Source: Lentinula raphanica (taxonomy: Eukaryota; Basidiomycota; Agaricomycetes; Agaricales; Omphalotaceae). Taken from it: a stretch of 64,000 nt of DNA. The translations under genes and the position numbers were made by a program. The stretch lies in assembly GCA_027919835.1 (NCBI GenBank), contig JANVFP010000015.1, positions 1,054,001 through 1,118,000 of the forward strand, given 5' to 3'. Numbering within the stretch: position 1 is the first letter of the stretch; every line of letters begins with the position of its first letter. The notes beneath the pieces are model-generated. The model had not been told where the DNA came from, ran no database searches, and saw only the letters and a program-made list of their open reading frames with translations. This document shows, one piece after another, positions 1-11,299 of this stretch.

Positions 1-655
1 GCGGATACTATCATTTATTCTTCTCGGTCGTTTCCCGTTGTGTTACTTTCCTAGTTTTTGTATCACATTCATCATGTCTCCCTTCACATCTTTTTATTCG
101 CGTCGTCGTTCAATCTTCACAACATTTGGTATGATATATGCTCAACTTCTTTCCTTTTTAGATTCGATTTGTAGTACAGTTCTTTACTCTCCCATTTGCA
201 CCAACATCAACCACTCTTCGTTCATTAATTCTTTATATCCCAACGAGACAATCACTTCACTTTTTCGCCCTCCTTGTGCACTTAATTCAGTTTTCTCTTA
301 CTACGTGTCTTACAACCGTCCTTCAAATTGTTTTTCACAAAATCTCTTTGGGCTTTTGGGTTTCGATTCCTTTCTTCGCTCACAAAAGCTCTTGCACACG
401 TCACTATCTACAGTGTGTCCTCTTTTACCCTCCACCTTTCTTCTGCACTTGCATTCACCTGTACCCCTGTTTAAAATATTCCACCTCGAGTCTATTTTTC
501 GTATCTGTGTTCACAAATGTATCATCATATTATGTTTGTCCTCTCGACAATAAATTTAATGTTACTCTAGTTCCCCTTGATTCAGCTACTTTCCATCCTC
601 CGGCAGCCTTGTTTAGGGATTGATATTGATGGACATTGGAGAAAACACGGCCAGT
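1..655. other. No gene seen; pyrimidine-rich edge region
   Basis: The plus strand is strongly C/T-rich and can be read open for about 170 codons from position 38, but the translation is rich in Ser, Phe and Leu, has no recognisable domain and looks like a compositional artefact. An AATAAA-like signal near 549 would suit the 3' end of a plus-strand gene lying to the left of the window. I see no supportable coding exon. Confidence 0.4.
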
Positions 656-3156
656 TCATGTCGTGAATCTATCAAAAATGATTTTCAACACCATCCAAGG
701 ATGAAATAAGTCAATGGATGTTCCAAGCGCCATGCTTCCTTCCCAGGCAACTTCCGCAGCTTGTTCATCCTGAAATTTCAAAGATATTTCGGAGAGATTA
801 GTACTGCCCACTGGCTTTGAATCTACAACTGTATTGGCAAGGTGAACAAACCTTAATGGCAAGTATCAACAGTCTTCTCAGATACCAGCGAATCAAACGA
901 CCAGATTGAAGGTCTTCTCCTGGTATGGGAATGGTGCAAGGAATTTCATAGTCTATGCGAGAAGTGTCATTCTGATATAAGATGTCTGAATAGGGTGATC
1001 AGAATTGTATGTCACCTAGAATACGTGTGAGCTGCCTAAAGTGATGAGATAAATCGGCCAGTGGTCAATCCTAGATCCTTGAGATGATACAGAGTGCCAA
1101 ATGACACTAACCAAAAATTATCGGTTTTATGAAAATTGGCCTTGAAGAACTTCTTCGAGAAATCTTCTGGTAACTTCATATGTGAAGAAACAGAGCTCAG
1201 AGCGTTGTGAAGAACAACGGCGCCCAACAAAGCTTTAGTACATCCTTGCCTATACATGGTCATGTCAGTCTGAATTCAAGGCTTCAAAGATATACATAAT
1301 CGAGAATTCTCGTACCCGTATATTGGGTCGACTGAGCCATTGAACAGAATACGGAACATCACGATCAGCCATATGTTCAAGACAAACTCGAATGTAGTCA
1401 ACTTACTCGACATGGCACTGTCTCCGATTGCCACAAAATTACTAGGTAGATTCGCCACCTCGTGATATTTGATGTATGTCGTCGGGGCTGCAAAGTATAA
1501 CTCGTTTCAATGAGATGAACGATAGAACGGTGATCAAGTATTAGTACTTACGAATAAATATATGTGAAAAAGATGTTTCTGGCTCAGATTCTTCCAGGAT
1601 ATCCAATGTCTCAACAATCCACTTTGGGATCGGGGAGTCTCTGTAGGTCTTAAGATCTTGGACCAGCTCACGCATGGCAGCAATCGACTCGAACTTCACA
1701 GTATCGTCACTGGACTGACCAGCAATAAGCACCACTAATTGAACCGGCTTGTGATTCATACCATGCCACTACACTCGTTTGACAAATGAAACTCACCTCG
1801 ACTACCATCCGTCTGTCCTATACCAAACAACCGCCTACCATGCTCCACTCCATCATCTGCGTAACCAGTTTCAAGTGCTGGGATTGGTAGCTTGTTCAAG
1901 ATCTCGGGGCTGACAGTGCATTCAAGAACAGAGTACTGCAGCTTCTGGTTGAATGATAACCTGGCGTCTTGTAAAGACAAACCACTCATGCGCTTCCCAT
2001 TGAAATCCTTTGGGTGAGCCGTGGTTCCATAGCCTGCTTGAGATAGCCATTTTACACCAGCACGAGCCGTGCCGCTGCAATCTAGATTAAAGATAGATGT
2101 TAGTAGTGGTGAACACATATAGAATGTTTACACAAGAAATGGAATGGTAACAAACCGACTACCAAGCTCGCATTAAGTTCCTCAACTCCCATGTCTGGTT
2201 TCCGAACCTTGACATGGCTGATACGAGAGAGGTCGTTGGAGTCCGGCAATACTCCGATGACTGTTCCTACCATCTGTTGAATGTTTGGATAGCTACTTCG
2301 ACCAAGCACAAGTCGCCTGTATACAAAACCATGACGGGATGAATATGGTGAGCATAAACTTATTTGATGTTAGCTACTAGCGAAAGAAGTTGGACATACC
2401 TCAGGAGAGTCTCTAAGCTCGCTCGGGAGCAACGTAGTGTTTTAGGCAGTTCCCCACCATATTTCCTCAACGGAGGTGGTATTGGTGTTCCCGCCATGTT
2501 CATGCCTCTATCTGCTGGGAGAACGCTATCAACATTTTCAGAATAAACACACAGAGATGTAGGATGTGAGCATGAAATTGAACGCACTCGATTCCCGAGA
2601 ATCGGCATTGTTCTTCGAAATCAGGAAACAGCTCTCGGAGTCCTCTATAAAACAGAACAAGATAACCTATAATGAAGTATATCTTCAGATTGCCCGCGAA
2701 AGATAGAATAAGAAAATTCACCATGTACGGCTCGATACTGCATAACACGTGTACGCTTGTGCTCCTGTTTCCAACCAAATCTACGCATGCCGTCTTCGTC
2801 ACATAGCCATTCTTCAGGTTCAACGATGATTACGCGTTCGAAAAAGTCAGAGCAAACCCGCGCCGTGAGGAGTCCAGCAATACTGAGTGTGACAGAAACA
2901 GCAGATGAGATGGCCGCCGATTTCAAAGGAGTCTTGAAGTGCGAGAGACCGACCTTCCCCCACATATGACTGCTGTTCCTTCTAGTTTCTGCTCTTTCGT
3001 ACGAGTTCTCCTCAAGTTGTTGATCTCGGGTATGCCGGAATAGTACTTCCACAGATACCAGCGTGCAAGCTTCCAAGTTAGCAGAAGTACACCATACACG
3101 AACCCAATGCTGGCAAGGACTTCAAGGATCGGCACCTTTGCTAGTATAGATGCCAT
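656..3156 (-). CDS. Membrane-anchored FAD-dependent monooxygenase-like protein (copy A)
   Basis: This multi-exon gene starts at the ATG at 3156 (MASILAKVPILEVL), chosen because the paralogue at 6171 begins in the same way. A hydrophobic N-terminal helix (about residues 8-30) is followed by a Rossmann FAD motif (AVICGGSIAGLL) that is completed only after removing the intron 2953-2883, then VIIVEPEEWL. A middle block reads CSRASLETLLR. A C-terminal FAD-contacting block reads FVAIGDSAM, then VDPIYG across an intron, then QGCTKALLGAVVLHNAL. This order is that of class A flavin monooxygenases and epoxidase-like enzymes. Every junction I checked keeps frame, including HG to YLVLFYRGLRELFPDFEEQC, so the gene looks intact. 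The last exon ends KIIFDRFTT-stop. The substrate is unknown; the membrane helix suggests ER or another endomembrane. Confidence 0.8.
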
Positions 3157-3758
3157 GGCGGGACCAAAATTTGGAGGGGAAAACATCAAACTTGTCTTCG
3201 GCACAGTTGACTGTTATATATAGCATACTATTGGCTCCAAATTTCAATGACAATTTAATCACTCACCTACGGGCATCCTGAGGCATCCTGTAAGAAAATA
3301 CACAAGTTGAGTGGTTCTCGGAACAAAGGTTGACGTCAATGTCTGGATACTAATGGAATTGGACGGTGTCTCAGATCTCGCCTCAATGTCAACGGCCAGC
3401 CAGAGTACTTGAAGCCGAGACTGGGCATGAATCTGCATGGATGGGCTTCTTCTGTAATCGCGCGCGCGATAGATAACTAATACATGAACGGCAAAGATGA
3501 GTAGCACCAACACGCTCTCATCGGACCACGATATCCAATACAAAAATCAATCCGTTCAAGGACTCTCGCCTTTTGTCCCGCGTTCACCGTATCTATTCCT
3601 GACATATCATCGAAGATGCACAAAATTTTTGTTAGCCCACGGATCCTGATCCTAGCTTAACAGTTGAAAAACCTGTCCGTAGGCAATAGGAGACAGTCAC
3701 GACATACATACGACCTGACTCGACCAGAGTCATTCTGCTCTAAGCAAGGCCAGTCAAT
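3157..3758. other. Intergenic region between the two FAD monooxygenase copies
   Basis: This is the presumed promoter of copy A (start 3156) together with the 3' flank of copy B (stop at 3759). Parts are recognisably duplicated upstream of copy B. The minus strand can be read open for about 94 codons around 3259-3543, but it has no recognisable domain and I do not call it a gene. Confidence 0.5.
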
Positions 3759-6171
3759 CATGCCATGAAAGTATTGAAAATGATTTTCAACACTATCCAA
3801 GGATGAAATAAATCGATAGGCGTCCCAAGTACCATGCTTCCTTCCCAAGCAACTTCTGCAGCTTGTTCATCCTGAATGTTCGGGAACAACCGAGAGATAT
3901 TAGTACTGCCCGGAGGCTTGAATTCACAATATCGGCAAGGAGAACAAACCTTAGTGGCAAGTATCAGCAGTCTTCTCAGATACCAGCGAATCGAACCACC
4001 AGATTGAAGGTCTTCTCCTGGTATGGGAATGGTGCAAGGAATTTCATAGTCTAGTATGCGGGAAGTGCCCTGATATGAGATGTCTGAATCTGAGCGTGAT
4101 CAGAATTGTATGTCACCTAAGATACGAGTGAGTTGCCTAAGTGAAATGATCAACTGGTCAATGATTGAAACTTGAGTATCTAGTATGAACATCACTAACC
4201 AGAACCTATCTGTTTTATGAAAATTATCCTTGAAGAATTTCTTCGAGAAATCCGCTGGTAACTTCATATGTGTTGCAACAGAGTACAGAGCATTGTGAAG
4301 CACAACGGCCCCTAATAAAGCTTTAGTACATCCTTGACTATTCATGATCATGTCAGTCTGAAGGCGTTGAAGATATTCACGTTAGTGAGACTGCTCGTAC
4401 CCGTATAAAGGGTCAACTGTGTAGTATGCATCATGAATCATGATCAGTCATAATCTGATCATGAACTCAACAATATTCAACTTACCCGACATAGCACTGT
4501 CTCCAATTGCTACAAAATTACTAGGTATGTTCCCCACTTCATGATATTTGATGTATGTCGTCGGGGCTGCAAAGTGTGACTCGTGAATTGAGATCGAAAA
4601 TAGAACCGAGGCTGACAACACTTACGACAAAAAACATGGGTAAAAGATAACTGTGGCTCGGATTCTTCAAGGATATCCAAGGCCTCCACAACCCACCTTG
4701 GCATTGGATCCTTATAGATCTTGAGATCTTGGACCAGTTCACGCATGGCAGCAATCGACTCGTACTTCACAGTTTCATCACTGGATTGTCCGGCAACAAG
4801 CAACACTAAAGCCGGTTTTGTAATTCACACTATGTTGCACTTGTCTCAAAGTGAAGCTCACCTCGATTACCATCCATCCGTCCTATACCAAACAATCGCC
4901 TGCCATACTCCACTCCGTCATCTGCAAAACCAGTTTCGAGGGCCGGAATTGGTATCTTGCTCAAGGTCTCGGGACTGACGGTGCATTCAAGGGCAGAGTA
5001 CTGCAGCTTCTGGTTGAATGATAACCTGGCATCTTGCAAAGACTTGGGATGAGTTTTGGTGCCATAACCTGCCTGAGATAGCCATTTCACTCCAGCACGG
5101 GTCATGCCAGTGCAGTCTAGGAAGCGGTTAGAACTTCGTGGTCTATGTGTTTACACAACAACTGGAATGGTGACAAACCTACTACCAAGCTCGCATCAAG
5201 TTCTTCAATTCCCATGTCTGGTTTTCGGACTTTGACATGGCTAATACAAGAGGGGTCGCCGGAACGTGATGATACCCCGATGACTGTTCCTACCATCTGT
5301 TGAATATTAGGATAGTTACTTCGACCAAGCACAAGTCGCCTGTCATTATCCACCCAATATCACGACGAAATGATTATGATGAGCGTGGAAGTTACTTGAT
5401 GGTAAGAAGTTGAACATACCGCAACAAAGTCTCCAAACTCCCTCTAGTGCAACGTAGTGTTTTGGGCAGATCCCCGCCATATTTCCTCAACGGAGGAGAT
5501 ATCGGTGTTCCCGACATGTTCATATTTCGATTTGCCGGGACAATTCTGTCAACAATTTCGAAGTTAACAAATAGAGATGCAAACGTAAGTGATCATAAAG
5601 TGGAACGCACTCGATTCCTGAGTATCGGCATTGTTCTTCAAGATCTGGAAAAAGCTCTCCGAGTCCTCTATAAAAAAGAGCAAGAAACGCTAGAATGAAG
5701 TATTGGATTCAACTCTCAATGTGGAATAGAATAGAATCAAATCACAGTGGAACACTCGATACTGCAAGACACGAGTACGCTTGTGCTTCTGTTCCCAACC
5801 AAATCTTCGCATACCGTCTTCGTCACAGAGCCATTCTTCAGGTTCAACAATGATAACGTGTTTGTAAAAGTCAGAGCAAATCCGTGCGGCGAGAAGTCCC
5901 GCGATGCTGAGATGGTGATAGAGGTAAGATGGCCAATTTTACGCAGAGGAGTTTTGCGAGAGACCGACCTTCCCCCACATATAACTGCCGTTCCATCTAG
6001 TTTATGCTCTAAAGAACGAGTTTTTCTCAAGTTGTTGATCTCGGGTATACCGGAATGGTATTCCAACAGATACCAGCGTACAAGCTTCCAGGCTTGAAGT
6101 AGTAAACCGTACGAGAAGCCAATGATGACAAGGACTTGCACAATGGGCTCTATAAAGAGTAGATCTGCCAT
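3759..6171 (-). CDS. Membrane-anchored FAD-dependent monooxygenase-like protein (copy B)
   Basis: This is the tandem paralogue of the gene ending at 656. The start ATG at 6171 gives MADLLFIEPIVQVL, aligned residue for residue with copy A. It has the same N-terminal hydrophobic helix, the GTAVICGG Rossmann start, CTRGSLETLLR, a GQSSDETVKYESIAAMREL block, and the C-terminal QGCTKALLGAVVLHNAL segment. As in copy A, splicing at 'tctag' (near 5692) restores LFYRGLGELFPDLEEQC. The last exon ends VLKIIFNTFMA-stop at 3759. The intron pattern matches copy A. It may act on the same substrate class; nothing in the sequence fixes which. It lies directly upstream of copy A on the same strand, but eukaryotic genes here are presumably transcribed separately. 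Confidence 0.8.
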
Positions 6172-8116
6172 AGCCGACCAAGCTTTGGGGGAAAACAGAG
6201 TCTCCGTTACGGTTATATACAGGATAGTGCGAAAACGCTTACATATGGTGAAAATCAGAAACATCCATCTGTTAATCTTTTGGTCTAGACTCGAGCTTCG
6301 GTGATCCTGGAATAACTTATCTACGGGCATATGAAAGAATACCTTTAAGCCTTCTTGAGACTGCACTTTACCGTCAACGATTTCGACAGTGCCTCAGGCC
6401 ACATCGGCCAGCTAGACTGTCAACGGTAATTTGAGGTTGACACTGGGCATGAACGGGTTCTTCCAATGTGATCGCGCACAGTAGATAACTGATATGTGAA
6501 TGGCGAGGATGAGTAGTTCCAATTGTGTTGTGTTACCGGCATCATGATAACGAGTGGTCGACGCAAGAAATCAGAGAACCTGCGAGACTGGCGGATGCGA
6601 ACCTGTCCGTAGGAAGGTTAGTGCGGAGACAACGTGCATTCGACCTGATTTGAACACTGTTTAGTCTCTCTGGTCTCGAATCGCTGAAATTCTTCGCCAC
6701 GTAATTGTAAGACTTGCAATGGAAAAATACATCACTTTCGTTTGTCCTCTGACCACCTGTTCGCTTTTGAGTGTGCACCCATACATTGCGCTTCGAAACT
6801 CTCGTCAACATCGGTTCGAATCATCAGTGTGGTTAGAGATGACGATTGATATTGAGTATTCACTCACGGTATCTTGGAACATCCATAGCCCGGATGTCAG
6901 GCGTCGACCACTACCGTCTCAACTGATTACTTGTTTTTCTGAAGAACATGCTTTCGCCAAGTTCTCGAACTCAGTGGGATCGGCCCAGAATGATATTTAA
7001 AGAGGTATCATCGCAGTGACTTCCTACTTGGGTAATACTGGAACATACGTACTACGCCAGAATTGATGAAATCGCGATACAACCCTACAATCGGCTACAA
7101 TCCAGTGAATGATATCTTGCAATATGGAGATGCACTCACAGCGGGCGCCAGAATGACTGAGCATGACACAGAAGAGAATCGTGGAGTATGACGGAAATCA
7201 GATCTGCTCAGACAGTTGTACTTCAAAATTTTCCATATTGACACTATGATAAAGTCAGATTCGTTGCAGCGTCCTAATGCCCGACTCACGTTTGATGAAC
7301 TCTGTTTATACAACAACTCCTCCGCTGAACGCTCCGACCTGTGAGAACGATGAACATGATTGTCTGTACACCATCCAGGTGAACTGCCTCAAGGAATTAC
7401 AAAGGAGGGAAAGCTGAAGTTGTAAAAATGTTGTCCATTCTGTGGTTCCCCAGGCACTCCTTGCTGTGATGCTGGGTGTACACTGGTGTACCGTGTACGT
7501 ACTACCGTCAGTGCCATGTTGTCCAGAAGATAGTCCATACCTGAGGTCAGCCTATGCTGCTACAAGAGATCAGTGGATTGATGCAATGGATGATGAACTG
7601 AGTCGGTTCAGCCGTGTATCAGTGGGGACAGTCAATGAACGAAATTGACGAATAGATGCATTGCTGGCAGATACAATACAAGGCTGGTTTGATTGAGATC
7701 CACGCATAGTGACAGGGGCATGACGATAGACGCATACAGGATAGGCTTTAACAGGCGTTGAGGCCTATCAAATCAACATCAAGGCCCAGTTAAAGCAGCA
7801 CCGTCGTCAAACGGGATGAAAACGGCTAAGGAATATTGCACAGCTATGATATGTGTTTGAGGATTTGGAGGCATTGACCGGGTACGACCATGAAACAACC
7901 ACGCTGCGCGGGAAGATATACATCGCAGTTCCACGGACCACATGTACAGATTCAACTCTAGTATTGCAAAGTCTATCACCGGGAGACATTCGAGTTTGAG
8001 GGTTAATCATGTCGCAAGCTAGGATTGATCATGTCAGCGAGCTTCCGAATAGCTAGAGACCTTTCGTGCAGTATTAGCGTTGAGGTTGGTAATCTTCGAA
8101 TTTGACGCACGATTCT
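6172..8116. other. Gene-poor region upstream of the FAD monooxygenase pair
   Basis: The first 500 bp or so are duplicated promoter sequence of the FAD genes. Beyond that, only short, unlinked open stretches occur on both strands and none can be assembled into a recognisable protein. One scrap at 7551-7620 is discussed separately. A GGTTCGAATC string near 6813 has no tRNA body around it. Confidence 0.4.
7551..7620 (+). mobile_element. Possible Ty1/copia reverse-transcriptase scrap
   Basis: The plus strand reads AYAATRDQWIDAMDDELSRF. This resembles the W..AM..E...L segment that precedes the reverse-transcriptase domain in Ty1/copia polyproteins. The similarity is only about 20 residues. I see no continuing RT motifs (such as YVDD), no integrase and no LTRs nearby. 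This is a weak suggestion of a decayed element, not a demonstrated one. Confidence 0.2.
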
Positions 8117-8416
8117 CTACTCTTTTTCACCCTCAAGGCCCTTGACAAAATCTTCCAAGCCACTCCTCACAGTTTCTAGTCCTAGTGCTGCTTCTTCAAC
8201 CTTTCCAGCGTGTCGTAGCTTGATCGTAGCTCGTGCTTCTTTGGTGAACTGATAGGATTTTTCCAAATCACTCTCGACTTCTCCGTTCAAAGAGAAAGGA
8301 GGTTGAACAGACGGAGGCACAAGGGAAGCCAGCTTGACCTCGGAGACACGAAGGAGCGCAAGGTCACGAAGGACGTCTTTCAGTGGGAAGGCTTTGTTAT
8401 CTTTCTTCGAGGCCAT
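8117..8416 (-). CDS. Small uncharacterised protein, 99 residues
   Basis: A single-exon minus-strand ORF starts at the ATG at 8416 (MASKKDNKAFPLKDVLRDLA) and stops at 8117. It is hydrophilic and predicted helical, with charged repeats in the C-terminal half (EKSYQFTKEARATIKLRHAG then VEEAALGLETVRSGLEDFV) suggesting a short coiled coil. It has no signal peptide and no membrane segment. The composition is protein-like and the start is clean, in contrast with the surrounding gene-poor DNA. I do not recognise the family. It could be a subunit of a complex, but that is a guess from its size and helicity. Confidence 0.5.
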   Translation of the reverse strand: MASKKDNKAFPLKDVLRDLALLRVSEVKLASLVPPSVQPPFSLNGEVESDLEKSYQFTKEARATIKLRHAGKVEEAALGLETVRSGLEDFVKGLEGEKE

Positions 8417-11299
8417 GCAATTCCAAAGCTGAGAGCCTTCCACTGCCAGCCGGCAAATAGAATCTGATGAGTAATCAAGCTGCCGACGTGCCGTGCATAG
8501 TTATTTCTAACTCCGACGACGAACTTTCAACCTGCTTTCAACTCCACCTCAGAAAGTTGTATACGACTTACAAGTTGTTACAACACACAGTTCATTTCTC
8601 AATCATCAGCTGTGTTTCATATCGGTGAGCTCAAACTGCGATATAGCGAGTATGTGATGTAAGCCGAATCGCTATGGACGAGATAAGCCGTCATATTGTG
8701 ATGCAACCGCGTTCAGCTCTACAGGATGACACCGGACTACAACGCCCTCAATCAAGCGATTTGCGGAAATGCAGGCTCGATTTGAAGATGGAGCCAGTAG
8801 GGCTGTATCGCAGTTAATGATGCAACAAATGGGCCCGACCACATCTCTTCAATTGAAACTTGGATCGTGGTCGCTCATGCTCAATGATTCGTCCCGTGTC
8901 TCTTCCAAAGTCCCCAGCAATCAGTACTGCCTTTCAGGCTTTTACCAAGCTCTTTCCGGACTTCGGCTCCACAGGATCCTCCGAACACTGATGATTGGCT
9001 CTATTCGTTTTGGCGCCAGATCTCAACGCCTTCGCCTTGTCAAACATGCATAGAGTCCGAACACCTTGATGATCTGTATACGGTTGGTTTCAAGAACACA
9101 GACGCCTCAGACGGAGCGCTAGTCCAGCGCTAGTCTTTGCAGTCATCCGGATTCTGGACTCAATAACGCGAGAGGGTGCCGACTCTCGCACAGAACTGTT
9201 GGTGCAATGCTCCGTCTGCATGCATCGTCGGTGTGTATATTTCCCCTCTGCCGTCTTATCTCAAGGACGAGAGAAATATTTTGGTCCAAGCGGCTAACAA
9301 TTCTTTCCTCGCCTCTCGAATCGACCCATTTACGGCAGAGACTCTGTCCACGCGCTGACTAGTATTTGGTAAAGTATGTAGAAAGTTATGACCTCAAGGC
9401 TCACAATCTCTTCTCTTGAATCTCACTTTATCCCGACTTTATCCGATCCTTTATCCCACTCCTCTCGCATTCCGACCTGGCAATGCCCACTCAAATTCCG
9501 TTTGTGGATTCATCCATCCAATCCTTTGGTAGATTCTGCCACTTTCTCATGAGAACACCCTTCTGACTCTGGAGTACCAGCGCCTTGCAAGGTTTCGGTC
9601 TCAAATCATGGATGTGTACACAATACAATGATCTGGGCTGATTAGTTCATCGTTACAGACCATTTGCTCCCAATGCTCCTGGGAAGGTTTCTCTTCAACA
9701 TCGCTCACTAGCTTTCAAACACTAGGCAATGATCAACTACTCAGAATTTCTCATCTCTCGAGAATCAAGTCTACGTCCAGTCTGTGGCAGCTCTTACTAC
9801 TAGATAACTGAGTTTCAGCCTTCTTCGTTTGGTGAGTAATATACTAATTACATAGTCGATGGCTGTTTGATGCTTTTGAACATGACACAGATGTGACTCT
9901 ACAAGATATGCATTGAAATCATATTCATTGATTTACTCCCCGCCTGGAGATTTGCCTCTCCCAAATGGAGCATCTCTGAAGTGATACGTATCTTCAAACA
10001 AGGCCTGGTTGGGAAGGGTTGGGACCTCACAACTGCAAAAATTGAAAACAGGAATCTACAGGAATATATGTACTAGGCTTATGCTTGGTGTTTGCAGGTT
10101 CGACCCCGCTGTCACTTGCTATTCTTTGCTATCTCACAAATTCTGCTTGTGATGCAATGACGTAGCCTTGAAGAGCCTATAAGTGATTTTCTTCCGACTA
10201 GCTACATGACAGCCGAAGGAAGCGGATACTAGATTGCAGCTCGAGGTCTCAAAAATTGGTATGCGTTTTGTCTTGGCGGATCATAGAGCATAGATCTCAA
10301 AAGATTTGACCTCGAATCTCTAGCAAGGCCTCAAAGAGCCTCAACGAATGATATGTACAGTTCGGAGGATATGGACAGCCCGCCTTTGCCAACTGCACTG
10401 GCCAGCGGTACAGAATGATACAAACGGAAGTTCACACACAAAGGTACACACAGGTACACACTGAGTACTACTGAGTACAAGTAGACGTGTCACGCTTGAG
10501 GAAGTCAGTGACTCGATGCTATGTTAAGCTTACTGAGCTCTAACTTCAGATTCTAACCCAACAGTTGGTTTTCTTCAAGGTCAGGACGGAGTCGGAATTT
10601 GAGCGACAGTGCCGAATCCGTATATCACGATGATTCAACACTGTGATCATGTTCCATGGTTCGCCGCTCGCAAGACTGTGCATATAAATACAAGGATCGC
10701 CGGGGCCTTGTTCTGTTCATGCTGTATCAAAACAAGCGCGCTGCACAGCTTTCGCTTACACAAAGCTCTCGAATAGTTCGGATGGTTCGCGATGCAACCA
10801 AGAAGTGATCTTACCATCATACTTGAAACAGCCCTCCCTCATGCCACCGCAAAGACAACCTCGGGAGGCACCAAGGTGGAGGAACATATACATCAGATAT
10901 GCATGACTCAGAACTAACTTTCTTGAACAGACATGATTTTGCGCCACCAAAGAGTCAAGACTTACTTACGGTTGAGTCATTGACGGAACTGAATTCAAAC
11001 GTCCGTTCCTGTTTTACCGATGGTATAGAGGTATCTGAAGTCTAATGTACTAACAAGAACATTGCAATGAACAGCTTCTCCAGACGCTTATTTTGTGTTA
11101 CATGGAGTCCATACATATTTGGTTTCCGAGTACATACTGCGTACAGCCTAAGGTCGCTTGTGAGTCAGTCTCGGTATTCATTCTCCATCTTCACGAACCA
11201 AGCCGGGATCCTGAAGGATTTAAAAGATGGGGGACCAAACATTGTTTCGTTCATACCTCCTTGTTATCGATACTCAGCATTCCTCCCTTCGCGATACGA
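8417..11299. other. About 2.9 kb without a supportable gene
   Basis: All frames are interrupted, and the remaining open stretches (for example plus 8769-9053 and minus 10756-10950) are shorter than 100 codons with no recognisable motif. The region includes short direct repeats of GGTACACAC and TGAGTACT near 10440-10480 and a TATAAATA near 10682, about 600 bp before the P450 start. It may be decayed transposon or orphan DNA. Confidence 0.4.

Larger units (their letters stand above)
656..6680. repeat. Tandem segmental duplication, about 3 kb unit, two copies
   Basis: The block of about 656-3740 and the block of about 3759-6680 align in the same orientation through coding exons, introns and upstream DNA. 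Beyond the genes themselves, upstream segments match: positions about 3420-3500 resemble about 6440-6520 (sharing CTGGGCATGAA and GATAACT), and about 3670-3720 resembles about 6600-6660 (sharing AACCTGTCCGTAGG). The duplication therefore carried its promoter region with it. Third-codon and intron divergence shows that it is not recent. Confidence 0.8.

Noticed and set aside
38..553. 171-codon plus-strand open frame at the left edge
   Set aside because: C/T-rich composition explains the lack of stops; no motif, and alternative frames are also open.
3657..3730. Segment containing CTGTCCGTAGG that recalls an rDNA ITS boundary
   Set aside because: Only about 10 bases match and no rRNA sequence surrounds it; it is part of the FAD-gene promoter duplication.
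10090..10110. GGTTCGACCCC resembling a tRNA B-box
   Set aside because: No A-box or acceptor-stem complement lies 40-70 nt upstream.
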